From positions 1 through 48,351 of the forward strand of contig NZ_NTGE01000124.1 in NCBI RefSeq assembly GCF_002291145.1: DNA of 48,351 nucleotides, in the 5' to 3' direction. The notes beneath the pieces are model-generated. The model saw nothing but the letters and a program-made list of their open reading frames with translations, searched no databases and was not told the DNA's origin. Positions 32,350-40,681 of the stretch are shown piece by piece. The stretch comes from Streptomyces sp. SA15. GTDB lineage: Bacteria; Actinomycetota; Actinomycetes; Streptomycetales; Streptomycetaceae. Every line of letters begins with the position of its first letter. Within the stretch, counting starts at the first letter, position 1. The translations under genes were made by a program, and so were the position numbers.

Positions 32350-33306
32350 GTGCGGATCGCATTCGTCGGCAAGGGCGGCAGCGGCAAGACCACCCTGTCG
32401 GCGCTCTTCACCCGGCATCTGGCAGGCTCCGGCGCGCCGGTCCTCGCCATCGACGGCGACATCAACCAGCACCTGGCCGAGGCCCTGGGCCACGACGGGG
32501 ATCCCCTGGGAGCACCCCCACTGGGCGCGCACCTCGGCGAGATCAAGGACTTCCTGCGCGGCTCCAACCCGCGCATCGCCTCCCGTGAGGCGATGATCAA
32601 GACCACCCCGCCCGGACGCGGCTCCCGTCTGCTGCGTCTGCTCGGCGACGACGAACTGCACGCGCGGCACGTACGGCGCGTCGGTGACGTGCCGCTGATG
32701 GTGACGGGCGAGTTCGACGAGAGCGACCTCGGGGTGGCCTGCTACCACTCCAAGCTGGGCGGCGTGGAGCTCTACCTCAGCCACCTGGTCGACGGCCCCG
32801 GCGAGTACGTCGTGGTCGACATGACGGCGGGCGCCGACGCGTTCGCCTCCGGCCTGTTCACCCGCTTCGACCTGACCTTCCTGGTGGCGGAACCCACCCG
32901 CAAGGGCGTCTCCGTGTACCGCCAGTACCGGGATCACGCCCGGGAGTTCGGGATCCGGATCGCCGTCGTCGGCAACAAGGTGACCGGCGAGGACGACCTG
33001 CTCTTCCTCAAGGAACACGTGGGTGACGACCTCCTCACCCACCTGGTGCACTCCCCCTGGGTGCGCGCGGCCGAACAGGGCCGCGCCCAGGACGGGTTGG
33101 ACTCCCTCGAAGCCCACAACCGGCACGCTCTGAACGTCCTGCGCGAGGCCGTCGACTCCCGCCCCAAGGACTGGCCGGCCCTCCAGCGGCACGCCGTCGA
33201 GTTCCATCTGCGCAACGCCCGGGCCTGGGCGGACCAGGCGACCGGCCAGGATCTGGCCGCGCAGGTGGACCCGGACTTCGTACCGGGCCCGGCCGCACTG
33301 GCCTGA
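32350..33306 (+). CDS. CooC/MinD-like P-loop ATPase
   Basis: 318 residues from GTG 32350, with GGAG 5 bp upstream. The deviant Walker A is GKGGSGKTT (residues 7-15, signature Lys8), followed by VLAIDGDINQHLAEAL and YVVVDMTAGADAFASG. This matches the CooC branch of SIMIBI ATPases, which insert nickel or otherwise mature metalloenzymes, more than ParA or ArsA. No CO-dehydrogenase gene is nearby. It is divergent from a peptide/nickel-type transporter operon and co-transcribed with an SCO5389-type gene. Confidence 0.83.
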   Translation: MRIAFVGKGGSGKTTLSALFTRHLAGSGAPVLAIDGDINQHLAEALGHDGDPLGAPPLGAHLGEIKDFLRGSNPRIASREAMIKTTPPGRGSRLLRLLGDDELHARHVRRVGDVPLMVTGEFDESDLGVACYHSKLGGVELYLSHLVDGPGEYVVVDMTAGADAFASGLFTRFDLTFLVAEPTRKGVSVYRQYRDHAREFGIRIAVVGNKVTGEDDLLFLKEHVGDDLLTHLVHSPWVRAAEQGRAQDGLDSLEAHNRHALNVLREAVDSRPKDWPALQRHAVEFHLRNARAWADQATGQDLAAQVDPDFVPGPAALA

Positions 33307-33335
33307 TCGCCTCCCACCACCTCGCACCGCTTCGC

Positions 33336-33382
33336 AACGAAATTCGCACCGGAATTCCCTACGGAATTCGCAACGGAACAGG
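33336..33382. repeat. Degenerate 12-13 bp tandem repeat before the SCO5389-type gene
   Basis: Units AACGAAATTCGC, ACCGGAATTCCCT, ACGGAATTCGCA and ACGGAACAGG run head to tail across the 86-bp gap. The last unit supplies the ribosome site AACAGGAAC. The stretch is clearly AT-richer than its surroundings. Confidence 0.55.
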
Positions 33383-33392
33383 AACCCCTCAC

Positions 33393-33785
33393 ATGTCTCT
33401 CGACGTCTCCCCGACGCTCCTCGCCGAAGCCGAGCACGGTGACATCCGCGAGGAGGACTTCGTGGACACCGTCCGCACCTCCTTGCCGTACGCCTACGAC
33501 CTGATCGCCTCCCTCGCCGCCGAACTCCAGGGCGGCCAGGCGGAGTTCACCGACAACCAGACCCCTCCCCCGTCCGAGCAGGAGCGCGGCCAGCTGCTGC
33601 GCGCCCTGGCCAGCGACGCCATCCGCGGCAGCCTGGAGCGCCACTTCGGGGTGACCCTCGCCTTCCAGAACTGCCACCGGGTGGCGGCGTTCCGGCCCCA
33701 GGCGCGGGGCGGCGAGACGCACACCCGGTTCACGTCCGTGCGGTCGCAGGTGCTGAACCAGTCGCCGGAGTTCAGGGACTGCTGA
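33393..33785 (+). CDS. SCO5389-family conserved protein of unknown function
   Basis: 130 residues from ATG 33393 after ACAGGAACC. I recognise the actinobacterial family by MSLDVSPTLLAEAEHGDI, SLPYAYDLIASLAAEL, DNQTPPPSEQERGQLLRALA and ending LNQSPEFRDC. Members are cytoplasmic with no known activity. It follows the CooC-like ATPase in the same operon. Its last 14 bp overlap the 3' end of the convergent hydrolase gene. Confidence 0.85.
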   Translation: MSLDVSPTLLAEAEHGDIREEDFVDTVRTSLPYAYDLIASLAAELQGGQAEFTDNQTPPPSEQERGQLLRALASDAIRGSLERHFGVTLAFQNCHRVAAFRPQARGGETHTRFTSVRSQVLNQSPEFRDC

Positions 33786-34638
33786 CTGGATCACCGGCCC
33801 CGGCCAGGAAGTCCGCCACGGTCGCGGCGAACCGGTCGGCGTCGTCGAGCCAGGGAAAGTGGCCGGCGCCGGGCTGGACGACGAACTCCGCATTCGCGAA
33901 CAGTCCGGCGTACTCCCCCAGCGCCCGCGGAGGCCCCGCCACATCCACCTCGCCGGCCAGCACGAGCACCGGCCTGGGGAAGGCGGCCAGAGCCGGGCGC
34001 GTGGCCTCGGGGGTGAAGGCGCCGTCCGAGGCGTAGCGGGCCGCGGCCTCGTCGTTGCGCTGTTTGTCCTCGGCGGCCTTGAAGGCCCGGGCTCGCTCGT
34101 CCCAGCGGCCGAAGGAGAACGGAGCGATCGCCTGCCAGGCGTCGGAGGCCGGGCGACCGGCGGTGATCGTCTCCAGGGCCTCGTACGCCGGGGTGAACCA
34201 CGGTTCGCCCCGGCGCAGGCGTGCGGTGCGCAGACGGTCCTCGGGGGTGACCTCGATGCCGACCGCGTAGACGCTCGGGGTGATCAGGGCGAGCCGCGCG
34301 ACACGCTCGGGGTGGCGGGCCGTGTACAGGGCCGCCAGATTCGCTCCGGCCGAGTGGGCCAGGAGGTCCATACGGTCCAGGCCGAGTTCCTTGCGCAGCG
34401 CCTCGACGTCGTCCACCTGGCGGTCGCAGCGGTACGACGCAGGGTCGGCGGGCGTCGCCGAGTGGCCCGTTCCTCGCAGGTCCAGCCTGATCAGGGTGCG
34501 GTGGGTGGTCAGGCCGCCCAGGTCGCCCAGGTAGACGGAGTCCTGCATGGGGCCGCCGGGCAGGCAGATCAGGGGCGGGCCGTCCCCGGACACGTGGTGG
34601 GCGAGGCGGGTTCCGTCGGGCGCGCAGAAGGTGGGCAT
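33772..34638 (-). CDS. Alpha/beta hydrolase
   Basis: 288 residues from ATG 34638 (MPTFCAPDGTRLAHHV); an upstream TTG at 34674 is less likely. The oxyanion region is GPPLICLPGGPMQDS. The nucleophile elbow is LLAHSAGANLAAL, with catalytic Ser in A-H-S-A-G. LVLAGEVDVAGPP carries the acid and PGAGHFPWLDD the catalytic His. The proline-iminopeptidase/haloperoxidase-like group is nearest. The substrate is unknown. It converges on the SCO5389-type gene with a 14-bp overlap. Confidence 0.86.
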   Translation of the reverse strand: MPTFCAPDGTRLAHHVSGDGPPLICLPGGPMQDSVYLGDLGGLTTHRTLIRLDLRGTGHSATPADPASYRCDRQVDDVEALRKELGLDRMDLLAHSAGANLAALYTARHPERVARLALITPSVYAVGIEVTPEDRLRTARLRRGEPWFTPAYEALETITAGRPASDAWQAIAPFSFGRWDERARAFKAAEDKQRNDEAAARYASDGAFTPEATRPALAAFPRPVLVLAGEVDVAGPPRALGEYAGLFANAEFVVQPGAGHFPWLDDADRFAATVADFLAGAGDPVSSP

Positions 34639-34722
34639 GCGCGCGAGCCTGTCACCGGGCGCTGTGCCGGACAACTGGATTGCGGCGCCGCATGATCAGC
34701 GGGGGCAGGCTCCCTGGCTGAC

Positions 34723-34754
34723 GGCGGCCCCGCCCGCGTACGGGAGGGGCCGCC
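34723..34754 (-). terminator. Terminator of the fusB-type gene
   Basis: GGCGGCCCC and GGGGCCGCC form a perfect 9-bp stem with an extra inner CCG/CGG pairing, 8 bp beyond the stop of the leftward elongation-factor gene. No U-tract follows. Confidence 0.65.
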
Positions 34755-34761
34755 TCGTGTG

Positions 34762-36837
34762 CTACCGCGCCGACGTCGCGACCGGCGCCGGGGCGTGGCC
34801 GGTGGGCCGCGTCGTGAAGGTGCCGCGGCCCTGGGTGCGGCTGCGCAACCGGGTCGCGTAGCCGAAGAGCTCGGCCAGCGGCACGGTGGCGGTGACGACC
34901 GCCGTGCCGGGCCGGGCCGTCGAACCCGAGACCCGCCCGCGGCGCGCCGCCAGGTCGCCGAGCACCCCGCCGACGGCGTCCTCGGGCACGGTGACCGTGA
35001 CCTCGACGACCGGTTCCAATACGGCCATCGCGCAGGCGCGCAGGGCTTCCCGGAGCGCGAACCGGCCCGCCGTACGGAAGGCCGCCTCCGAGGAGTCCTT
35101 CACGTGCGTCGCCCCGTCGGTGAGGGTGACGCGCAGCCCGGTCACCGGGTGCCCGCCGAGCGGTCCCTCGCCCAGGGCGTCCCGGCAGCCGGCCTCGACC
35201 GCCCGGACGTACTCCTGCGGCACGCGCCCGCCGACCACGGTCGAACGGAACGTGAAGCCACCGTCCTCGAAGGGCTCCACGTCCAGGACGACATGGGCGA
35301 ACTGACCCGCCCCGCCGTCCTGTTTGACGTGCCGGTGGACCAGGCCGGACACGCCCCGGACGACCGTTTCACGGTAGGCCACCCGGGGGCGGCCGACGCC
35401 CACGTCCAGCCCGTGGTCACGCCGTACCTTCTCCACCGCGACCTCCAGATGCAGTTCGCCCATGCCGGACAGCACCGTCTGACCGGTCTCGGGGTCGGTC
35501 CGGACCACCAGCGACGGATCCTCCTCGGCCAGCCGGGCGAGCGCCGAGGCCAGCCGGTCGGTGTCGGTGGACCTGCGTGCCTCGACCGCCACGGAGACCA
35601 CCGGTTCGGCCACGCTCGGCGGTTCGAGGACGAGGGGAGCGTCCGGTGCGCACAGGGTCGAGCCGGCGCGGGCGGACTTCAGCCCGACCACGGCGACGAT
35701 GTCCCCGGCGACCGCGGTCTCCAGCTGGGCGTGCCGGTCGGCCTGGACCCGCAGGATCCGCCCGATGCGCTCGGTGCGCCCCGCGCTCGTGTCCCGCACG
35801 GCGTCTCCCTTCAGAATCGTTCCCGAGTACACCCGCAGGTACGTCAGCCGTCCCGTCGGGGTCGCGTTCACCTTGAACGCCAGTGCCGCGAACGGCGCCC
35901 GCGGGTCGGCGGCGCGCTCCTGCCGCGCTCCGTCGCACGTGCCGCGTACGGCGGGCACGTCCAGCGGCGACGGCAGGTACGCGACGACGGCGTCGAGCAG
36001 CGGTTCGATGCCACGGTTGCGGTAGGCCGAACCGCACAGGACGACCACGCCGTCGCCGCTGCGGGTGAGGTCGCGCAGGGCGCCGACGAGCGTCTGCGCG
36101 TCGAGCAACGGCGCGTCGAGCAACGGCGCGTCGACTGTCGACCGCATACAGAATTCCTCCAACGCTCCCGGGTGGAGTTCGGCCACGGCCTCCTCCAGCA
36201 GCCGGCGTCGCCGTATCGCCTCCTCGCGCAGGGCGTCCGGCACAGGGCCCTCCTCCACCGCACCACCGCCGTCGGGCCAGTTCAGCGCCCGCAGCCGGAC
36301 GAGGTCCACGACGCCGGTGAAGGCGTCCTCGCGGCCGATGGGCAGCTGTACGACCAGCGGGGCCGGGTGCAGCCGGTCCCGGATCGACGCCACGGCCGTG
36401 TCGAGGTCGGCGCCGGCCCGGTCCAGCTTGTTGACGAACGCGATCCTCGGCACGCCGTGCCGGTCGGCCTGCCGCCACACCGACTCGCTCTGCGGCTCCA
36501 CGCCCGCGACGGCGTCGAACACCGCGACCGCGCCGTCGAGCACGCGCAGCGAGCGCTCCACCTCGTCGGCGAAGTCCACGTGGCCCGGGGTGTCGATCAG
36601 GTTGATCCGGTGACCGTCCCAGGCGCAGCTCACCGCCGCGGCGAAGATCGTGATCCCGCGATCGCGCTCCTGCGGGTCGAAGTCGGTGACGGTGGTGCCG
36701 TCGTGGACCTCGCCGCGCTTGTGCGTGGTCCCGGTGGCATACAGGATCCGCTCGGTGACGGTGGTCTTGCCCGCGTCGACGTGGGCGAGTATGCCGAGGT
36801 TGCGGACGGTGGTGAGAGGGTTGAGGTGAGTGCGCAC
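34762..36837 (-). CDS. fusB: Elongation factor G paralogue (FusB type)
   Basis: 691 residues from GTG 36837. It is a translational GTPase with G1 AHVDAGKTT, G2 RGITI, G3 DTPGH and G4 NKLD, all intact. Domains II to V follow (GRLTYLRVYSGTILKGDAV, then GMGELHLEVAVEKVRRDHG). It is not next to rpsL, rpsG or tuf, and domain I carries the insert DAPLLDAPLLDAQ, so this is the second EF-G of Streptomyces rather than housekeeping FusA. Possible roles are ribosome recycling, stress or antibiotic tolerance. It stands alone, with 425 bp of mostly non-coding DNA upstream. Confidence 0.9.
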   Translation of the reverse strand: MRTHLNPLTTVRNLGILAHVDAGKTTVTERILYATGTTHKRGEVHDGTTVTDFDPQERDRGITIFAAAVSCAWDGHRINLIDTPGHVDFADEVERSLRVLDGAVAVFDAVAGVEPQSESVWRQADRHGVPRIAFVNKLDRAGADLDTAVASIRDRLHPAPLVVQLPIGREDAFTGVVDLVRLRALNWPDGGGAVEEGPVPDALREEAIRRRRLLEEAVAELHPGALEEFCMRSTVDAPLLDAPLLDAQTLVGALRDLTRSGDGVVVLCGSAYRNRGIEPLLDAVVAYLPSPLDVPAVRGTCDGARQERAADPRAPFAALAFKVNATPTGRLTYLRVYSGTILKGDAVRDTSAGRTERIGRILRVQADRHAQLETAVAGDIVAVVGLKSARAGSTLCAPDAPLVLEPPSVAEPVVSVAVEARRSTDTDRLASALARLAEEDPSLVVRTDPETGQTVLSGMGELHLEVAVEKVRRDHGLDVGVGRPRVAYRETVVRGVSGLVHRHVKQDGGAGQFAHVVLDVEPFEDGGFTFRSTVVGGRVPQEYVRAVEAGCRDALGEGPLGGHPVTGLRVTLTDGATHVKDSSEAAFRTAGRFALREALRACAMAVLEPVVEVTVTVPEDAVGGVLGDLAARRGRVSGSTARPGTAVVTATVPLAELFGYATRLRSRTQGRGTFTTRPTGHAPAPVATSAR
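36096..36134. repeat. 15-bp tandem repeat inside fusB-type gene
   Basis: GCGCGTCGAGCAACG occurs twice exactly and is followed by a partial third copy. It encodes the LLDAP repeat in the GTPase-domain insert of the EF-G paralogue. The frame is kept. Confidence 0.8.
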
Positions 36838-36981
36838 GGCCCTTTTGGCCTTTCGGACGGTGAGTGACAGGGCAGCGCGATTCCCGGACGAAACGAACCT
36901 TGCGGAGACACGCCGACGGGCAGGCCGGAGCGAGCCGTCAGGGTGAGTCGTTGAGATGAGCCCTCGGGCTGAGCGTCGTCG

Positions 36982-37098
36982 TCAGTCGTTCGTCGCGGGC
37001 ATCCGGTACCGGCCGCGCAGCGGGCACCGGAGGAACGAGGACACGAGGATCACGTCGTACTGCGGCCGGGGAGCGACGACAGCGGTGCGGCAACGCAC
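36982..37098 (-). CDS. Possible 38-residue small protein or leader peptide upstream of fusB
   Basis: GTG 37098 has GGGGAG 7 bp upstream, and the frame runs to TGA at 36982. The peptide starts with MRCRTAVVAPRPQYD and is basic, ending RYRMPATND. It matches no family I know. It lies within the 425-bp stretch 36838-37262 between the EF-G paralogue and the DHA2 exporter and could be a regulatory uORF. The only other support is the good ribosome site, so this is tentative. Confidence 0.25.
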   Translation of the reverse strand: MRCRTAVVAPRPQYDVILVSSFLRCPLRGRYRMPATND

Positions 37099-37114
37099 GA
37101 CCGGTCTCCCCTCA

Positions 37115-37142
37115 CTCGTCTGGCACGACTCGTCTGTCACGT
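37115..37142. repeat. 14-bp direct repeat upstream of the small ORF/fusB
   Basis: CTCGTCTGGCACGA is followed directly by CTCGTCTGTCACGT, 12 of 14 identical. It lies where the promoter of the fusB transcript would be expected. A regulator site is possible. Confidence 0.4.
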
Positions 37143-37262
37143 CATGGCACACGCGGCCCTGTCATCGGGCGGCGTATGCCGCGTGGTGAGTGTAGGGAAC
37201 GGGGAGCGGCGGGGCACGGGATTTTCGTCGCCCGCGCCCGACCGGGGATGCGACACAGGCTC

Positions 37263-38813
37263 TCAGCCCGGCCCCGGGCCCACTCCGCCCTTGAGACGTT
37301 CCAGGTCGGACGGGCGGACCTGGATGACCAGGACGGCGATCAGCGCGGCGACCACGGTGAAGATCGCCGCCGCGATGAAGGCGGCCGCCACCCCTGCGGT
37401 GAGGACCTCGTCGGCCCAGGGCGGCGGAAGATCACCGGTGCGTTGGAACCGCAGGCGCTCGGCCGGGGTCACCTGCGACAGGAAGCGCGGGATCTGCTCC
37501 TCCGCCTCGTTCGTGCCGGCCGTACCGAACATCGTGACCAGGATGGACAGCCCGAGCGAACCACCGACCTGCTGGGTGGCGTTGAGCAGTCCGGAGGCGG
37601 CGCCGGTCTCCCGGGTGTGGACGTTGGAAAGCGCCATGAGGGTGAGCGAGACGAACTCCATGCCCATGCCGAGACTGAAGACGAGGAGCGGCCCGAGGAC
37701 GCTGCCCGCGTAGGTGGAGTGGACGTCGGTCAGGGTCAGCCAGGCCAGGCCCGTCGCCGCCAGGATGGCCCCCACCACCATGAAGGGCTTGGGGCCGTAC
37801 GTGGGCAGGAACCGCGAGGCCAGCCCGGCGCCGATCGCGATGACCGCGCTGACCGGCAGGAAGGCGAGCCCGGTTCGCAGAGGGCTGAAGTCCAGCACAT
37901 TCTGCACGAAGAGCGTGAGGAAGAAGAACATGCCGAAGATCGCGGCGGCCAGGCACAGCATGATGCCGTAGGTGCCCGCGCGGTTGCGGTCGGCGAACAT
38001 GTGCAGCGGTGTGATCGGCTGCCTGGAACGCCGCTCGATCAGGATGAACGTCGCGAGGACGACGACGGCCGCGGCGAACGAGGCCAGCGTGAGCCCGTCC
38101 CGCCAGCCGTCCTGCGCGGCCCGGATGAATCCGTACACCAGCAGCACCATGCCCACGGTCGAGGTGAGCGCGCCGGTGATGTCGAAGTGGCCGGGACGGC
38201 GTTCGGACTCCCTGATCCAGCGGGGTATGGCGAGGGCGATGAGCAGCCCGATCGGAACGTTGACGAAGAGCACCCACCGCCAGTTCAGCCATTCGACGAG
38301 GATCCCGCCCGCGAGCAGTCCGAGCGCGCCGCCGCCCGCGGAGACCGCGGCGAACACCCCGAAGGCACGGTTGCGTTCGGGCCCCTCGCGGAAGGTGGTG
38401 CTGATCAGGGCGAGGGCGGTCGGGGACGCGATGGCGCCGCCGACGCCCTGGAGGGCGCGGGCGGCGAGGAGTTGGCCGGCGTTCTGGGCGAGCCCGCCGA
38501 GCAGGGAGGCGAGCACGAAGAGCAACACCCCGAAGACGAACACGCGCCGTCTGCCGAGGATGTCGCCGACCCGGCCGCCGAGCAGCAGCAGACCGCCGAA
38601 GGTGAGGGTGTACGCGTTGACCACCCAGGACAGGCCGGCGGTGGAGAAGTCCAGGGAGCGCTGGATGTGCGGCAGCGCGATGTTCACGATGGTGATGTCC
38701 AGCACCACCATGAGCTGACACGACGCGATGACCAGCAGGGCCATGGGGCTCCCGCCACCGCCGGGTTCCCGGGCGGTGGTCCGTGCTGGGGGCGTCGGCT
38801 GCGGGCTCGTCAT
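37263..38813 (-). CDS. DHA2-family MFS multidrug exporter
   Basis: 516 residues with about 14 membrane segments. DHA2 signatures include VVLDITIVNIALPHIQRSL (motif D1), GGRVGDILGRRRVFVFGV (motif A) and AARALQGVGGAIASPTALAL. The ATG at 38813 begins a polar leader before the first membrane segment; its ribosome site is weak. It is probably a proton-driven drug exporter. No adjacent regulator is seen, but the 215-bp upstream gap contains an inverted repeat. Confidence 0.88.
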   Translation of the reverse strand: MTSPQPTPPARTTAREPGGGGSPMALLVIASCQLMVVLDITIVNIALPHIQRSLDFSTAGLSWVVNAYTLTFGGLLLLGGRVGDILGRRRVFVFGVLLFVLASLLGGLAQNAGQLLAARALQGVGGAIASPTALALISTTFREGPERNRAFGVFAAVSAGGGALGLLAGGILVEWLNWRWVLFVNVPIGLLIALAIPRWIRESERRPGHFDITGALTSTVGMVLLVYGFIRAAQDGWRDGLTLASFAAAVVVLATFILIERRSRQPITPLHMFADRNRAGTYGIMLCLAAAIFGMFFFLTLFVQNVLDFSPLRTGLAFLPVSAVIAIGAGLASRFLPTYGPKPFMVVGAILAATGLAWLTLTDVHSTYAGSVLGPLLVFSLGMGMEFVSLTLMALSNVHTRETGAASGLLNATQQVGGSLGLSILVTMFGTAGTNEAEEQIPRFLSQVTPAERLRFQRTGDLPPPWADEVLTAGVAAAFIAAAIFTVVAALIAVLVIQVRPSDLERLKGGVGPGPG

Positions 38814-38856
38814 GGCAGGTCGCACTCTCGGGGGCAGAACCCTCACGAGGGGCGGT

Positions 38857-38887
38857 GAACGGTTCCGTCCACCGCAGTCCACCGTTC
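38857..38887. promoter_or_regulatory. Inverted repeat upstream of the DHA2 exporter
   Basis: GAACGGT at 38857-38863 and ACCGTTC at 38881-38887 are perfect 7-bp arms around 17 bp, 44 bp upstream of the exporter start. The remaining gap up to 39028 shows no gene. Confidence 0.35.
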
Positions 38888-39028
38888 GACCGTACGCCCG
38901 TGCCGTGGCCGTCACCACTCGATCAAGGGCGATCAACGGCGGTCTCCTCGGCCGCGGCGACCTCGGCGAACTGCCCGCCGAATCAGTGCCGTTCCGCCCG
39001 GGCGCGGGCGCCGGCCCGCCTCGAGCGG

Positions 39029-39472
39029 TCAGCCTCGTCGGACGGGCTGTGCGCACCAGCCGGCGATGAGCGACCGGGCTGCCGCATGGGTGGCGTCCCG
39101 GTCGAAGTGGTCCGTCTGCCAGGTCGTCGACCGCAGGTCGCCCCGGTGCCGGTAGGCGCGCATGATCCGCAGGTGGTCGGGGCGGGCCACGAAGCCCCTC
39201 AGGTCCTTCTCGTCGCGCCAGACGGAGACCGAACCCGAGCGAGGATTCAGGGGATCGAGCACCGACCACAGCCAGAGCCCGACCGCCCCCTCCACGTCCT
39301 GCCAGCTCCGGCGCAGGGCGATGCCGGCGACATTGACGCCGAGCGCGGTCCACGGCCGGTGCGGCGCGAACCCGGTGACGCTCACGACGACCCCGCCGCC
39401 GGGATCAGCACCGGGCGCCGGGTGGTCCGCCGGGCCGGGCTTCCACGGTGCGAACCAGATGGTGGGCGACAC
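39029..39472 (-). CDS. Small DUF3291/Abm-like protein
   Basis: 147 residues from GTG 39472 with GGGAGAG upstream. The segment SVSVWRDEKDLRGFVARPDH followed by LRIMRAYRHRG resembles the ferredoxin-like alpha/beta barrel of DUF3291 and antibiotic-biosynthesis monooxygenase-like proteins. Catalytic residues cannot be named. It is divergent from the first alpha/beta hydrolase of the lipid region, and operator A lies between them, so it may belong to the same regulon. Confidence 0.6.
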   Translation of the reverse strand: MSPTIWFAPWKPGPADHPAPGADPGGGVVVSVTGFAPHRPWTALGVNVAGIALRRSWQDVEGAVGLWLWSVLDPLNPRSGSVSVWRDEKDLRGFVARPDHLRIMRAYRHRGDLRSTTWQTDHFDRDATHAAARSLIAGWCAQPVRRG

Positions 39473-39551
39473 GGCGCTCTCCCTAGGCGGGCGGAGTCGT
39501 GACCCCCAAGGCATGCGGGAGTCGTGGACTCTGAGGAAACAGTAAAACGGC

Positions 39552-39567
39552 ACGATCGTTCGTGCTA
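39552..39567 (+). promoter_or_regulatory. Operator A of the TetR regulon
   Basis: ACGATCGTTCGTGCTA, part of the 16-bp dyad GCACGA-TCGT-TCGTGC (39550-39565). A -10-like TAATAT follows at 39566-39571 and an A-rich GTAAAA lies at 39542-39547, so the operator fills the spacer. It is 36 bp before the first alpha/beta hydrolase. Confidence 0.7.
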
Positions 39568-39603
39568 ATATAACACGCCTCTGACGCCGATCGAGGAGCG
39601 ATC

Positions 39604-40497
39604 ATGAATCCCACCGAGGCCGTCGCGAGCACCGTCCTCAACACCGTCTCCCGCGTCTCGGGTCGGCTGGCGGGCACCGGCGCGTACACCCTGTTCCACA
39701 TGCCGCTCGCCCGCAGCGGGCTGCGGTCCGCCGAGCGCGAGCTGTTCGACGCCGCCCAGGTGGGGCGCGTGGACGTCGGCGGCAAGCAGGCCGTGACCTA
39801 CCGGTGGGGGGACGGCGCACGCCCCGTCCTGCTGGTGCACGGCTGGCAGTCGCGCGCCTCGCGCCTGTCCGACTTCGTCCCCGGGCTCCTCGACCGCGGT
39901 CACAGCGTCGTCACCTTCGACGCCCCCGGCCACGGCGACGCCACCGGCCGGAGCACCACCATCCTCGACTACCGGGCGATCATCACCGCGCTCCACGACC
40001 AGTACGGCACCTTCGAGGCCCTGGTGGCGCACTCCCTGGGCGCCCTGGGGTCCTTCTTCGCGATGAAGCACGGGGTGAAGGCGGAGCGGATCGTCACCAT
40101 CAGCGGGGTGTGCGACTTCGACTACCTGGTCGAGGAGTTCTGTTCCGAGCTCAGGCTGCGTGCCCCGCTCAAGGCCGAGCTGCACCGCCGGATCGCCGAG
40201 GACCTGTTTCCGGACCTGCCCGCCGAGCAGGTGCCCTTCACCGTGACGGACACGACCGACGACGTACGCTCACCCGTCCTGGTGATCCACGACGAGGACG
40301 ACACCAGGATCCGGGTGACGCAGGGGCAGCGGCTCGCCGCGGCCTTCGGCGACCGGGCCCGGCTGGTCACCACGAGCGGCCTCGGGCACCGGCGGATCCT
40401 GGGCGACCCCGACGTCGTACGGACCGTGCTGGACTTCGTCGCACACGGACCGGAGCGGACCGGCGAGGCGGGCGTGCGCACCGCCTCGGCGGACTGA
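39604..40497 (+). CDS. Alpha/beta hydrolase, lipid-region paralogue 1
   Basis: 297 residues from ATG 39604 after GAGGAG. The fold signature is PVLLVHGWQSRASRLSDFVP and FDAPGHGDATGRSTTILDYR. Nucleophile Ser sits in VAHSLGALGSF, the acid in VIHDEDDTRI, and His in GLGHRRILG. Two close paralogues lie at 42179-43042 and 47518-48351. All share YxWGDGxRPVL and GHGxxxGxSTTxLxYR. They are probably esterases or acyl-thioesterases. Operator A overlaps the promoter. A six-copy 15-bp repeat begins at the stop codon. Confidence 0.87.
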   Translation: MNPTEAVASTVLNTVSRVSGRLAGTGAYTLFHMPLARSGLRSAERELFDAAQVGRVDVGGKQAVTYRWGDGARPVLLVHGWQSRASRLSDFVPGLLDRGHSVVTFDAPGHGDATGRSTTILDYRAIITALHDQYGTFEALVAHSLGALGSFFAMKHGVKAERIVTISGVCDFDYLVEEFCSELRLRAPLKAELHRRIAEDLFPDLPAEQVPFTVTDTTDDVRSPVLVIHDEDDTRIRVTQGQRLAAAFGDRARLVTTSGLGHRRILGDPDVVRTVLDFVAHGPERTGEAGVRTASAD

Positions 40498-40585
40498 GCG
40501 GTCGACGGGCGAGCGGTCGAGGGGCGAGCGGTTGAGGGGCGAGCGGTTGAGGGGCGAGCGGTTGAGGGGCGAGCGGTCGTCGGGC
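40496..40585. repeat. Six-copy 15-bp tandem repeat after hydrolase 1
   Basis: Six head-to-tail copies: GAGCGGTCGACGGGC, GAGCGGTCGAGGGGC, three exact GAGCGGTTGAGGGGC, and GAGCGGTCGTCGGGC. The array starts within the hydrolase stop codon (TGA at 40495-40497). The unit keeps frame, so readthrough would add repeats of AVEGR. It is a minisatellite likely to vary between strains. Confidence 0.93.
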
Positions 40586-40608
40586 TGGAACAATCCGTTC
40601 CGCACTAA

Positions 40609-40624
40609 CCGCACGAACGTCCGC
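40609..40624 (-). promoter_or_regulatory. Operator B (TetR autoregulation)
   Basis: Reverse strand GCGGACGTTCGTGCGG matches the shared 16-bp pattern at CG-N-ACG-N-TCGTGC. It lies 58 bp upstream of the TetR start, next to a -10-like TACACT at 40633-40638, so it covers the -35 region. Confidence 0.6.
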
Positions 40625-40681
40625 TCATTGGCTACACTCGAGTAACCTACGCCGAAGGGGTCACAGGAGAGCGGGTAACAC

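Noticed and set aside
34639..34674. TTG-started longer form of the alpha/beta hydrolase
   Set aside because: TTG starts are rare and the family N-terminus fits ATG 34638, though the ribosome site there is weak.
36838..37262. Possible ribosomal-protein gene next to fusB
   Set aside because: Compared by memory with small ribosomal proteins (L28, L33, S14, S18); none matched. Only the 38-codon ORF remains possible.
40496..40585. CRISPR-like array
   Set aside because: Units are contiguous 15-mers without spacers; a minisatellite, not a CRISPR.
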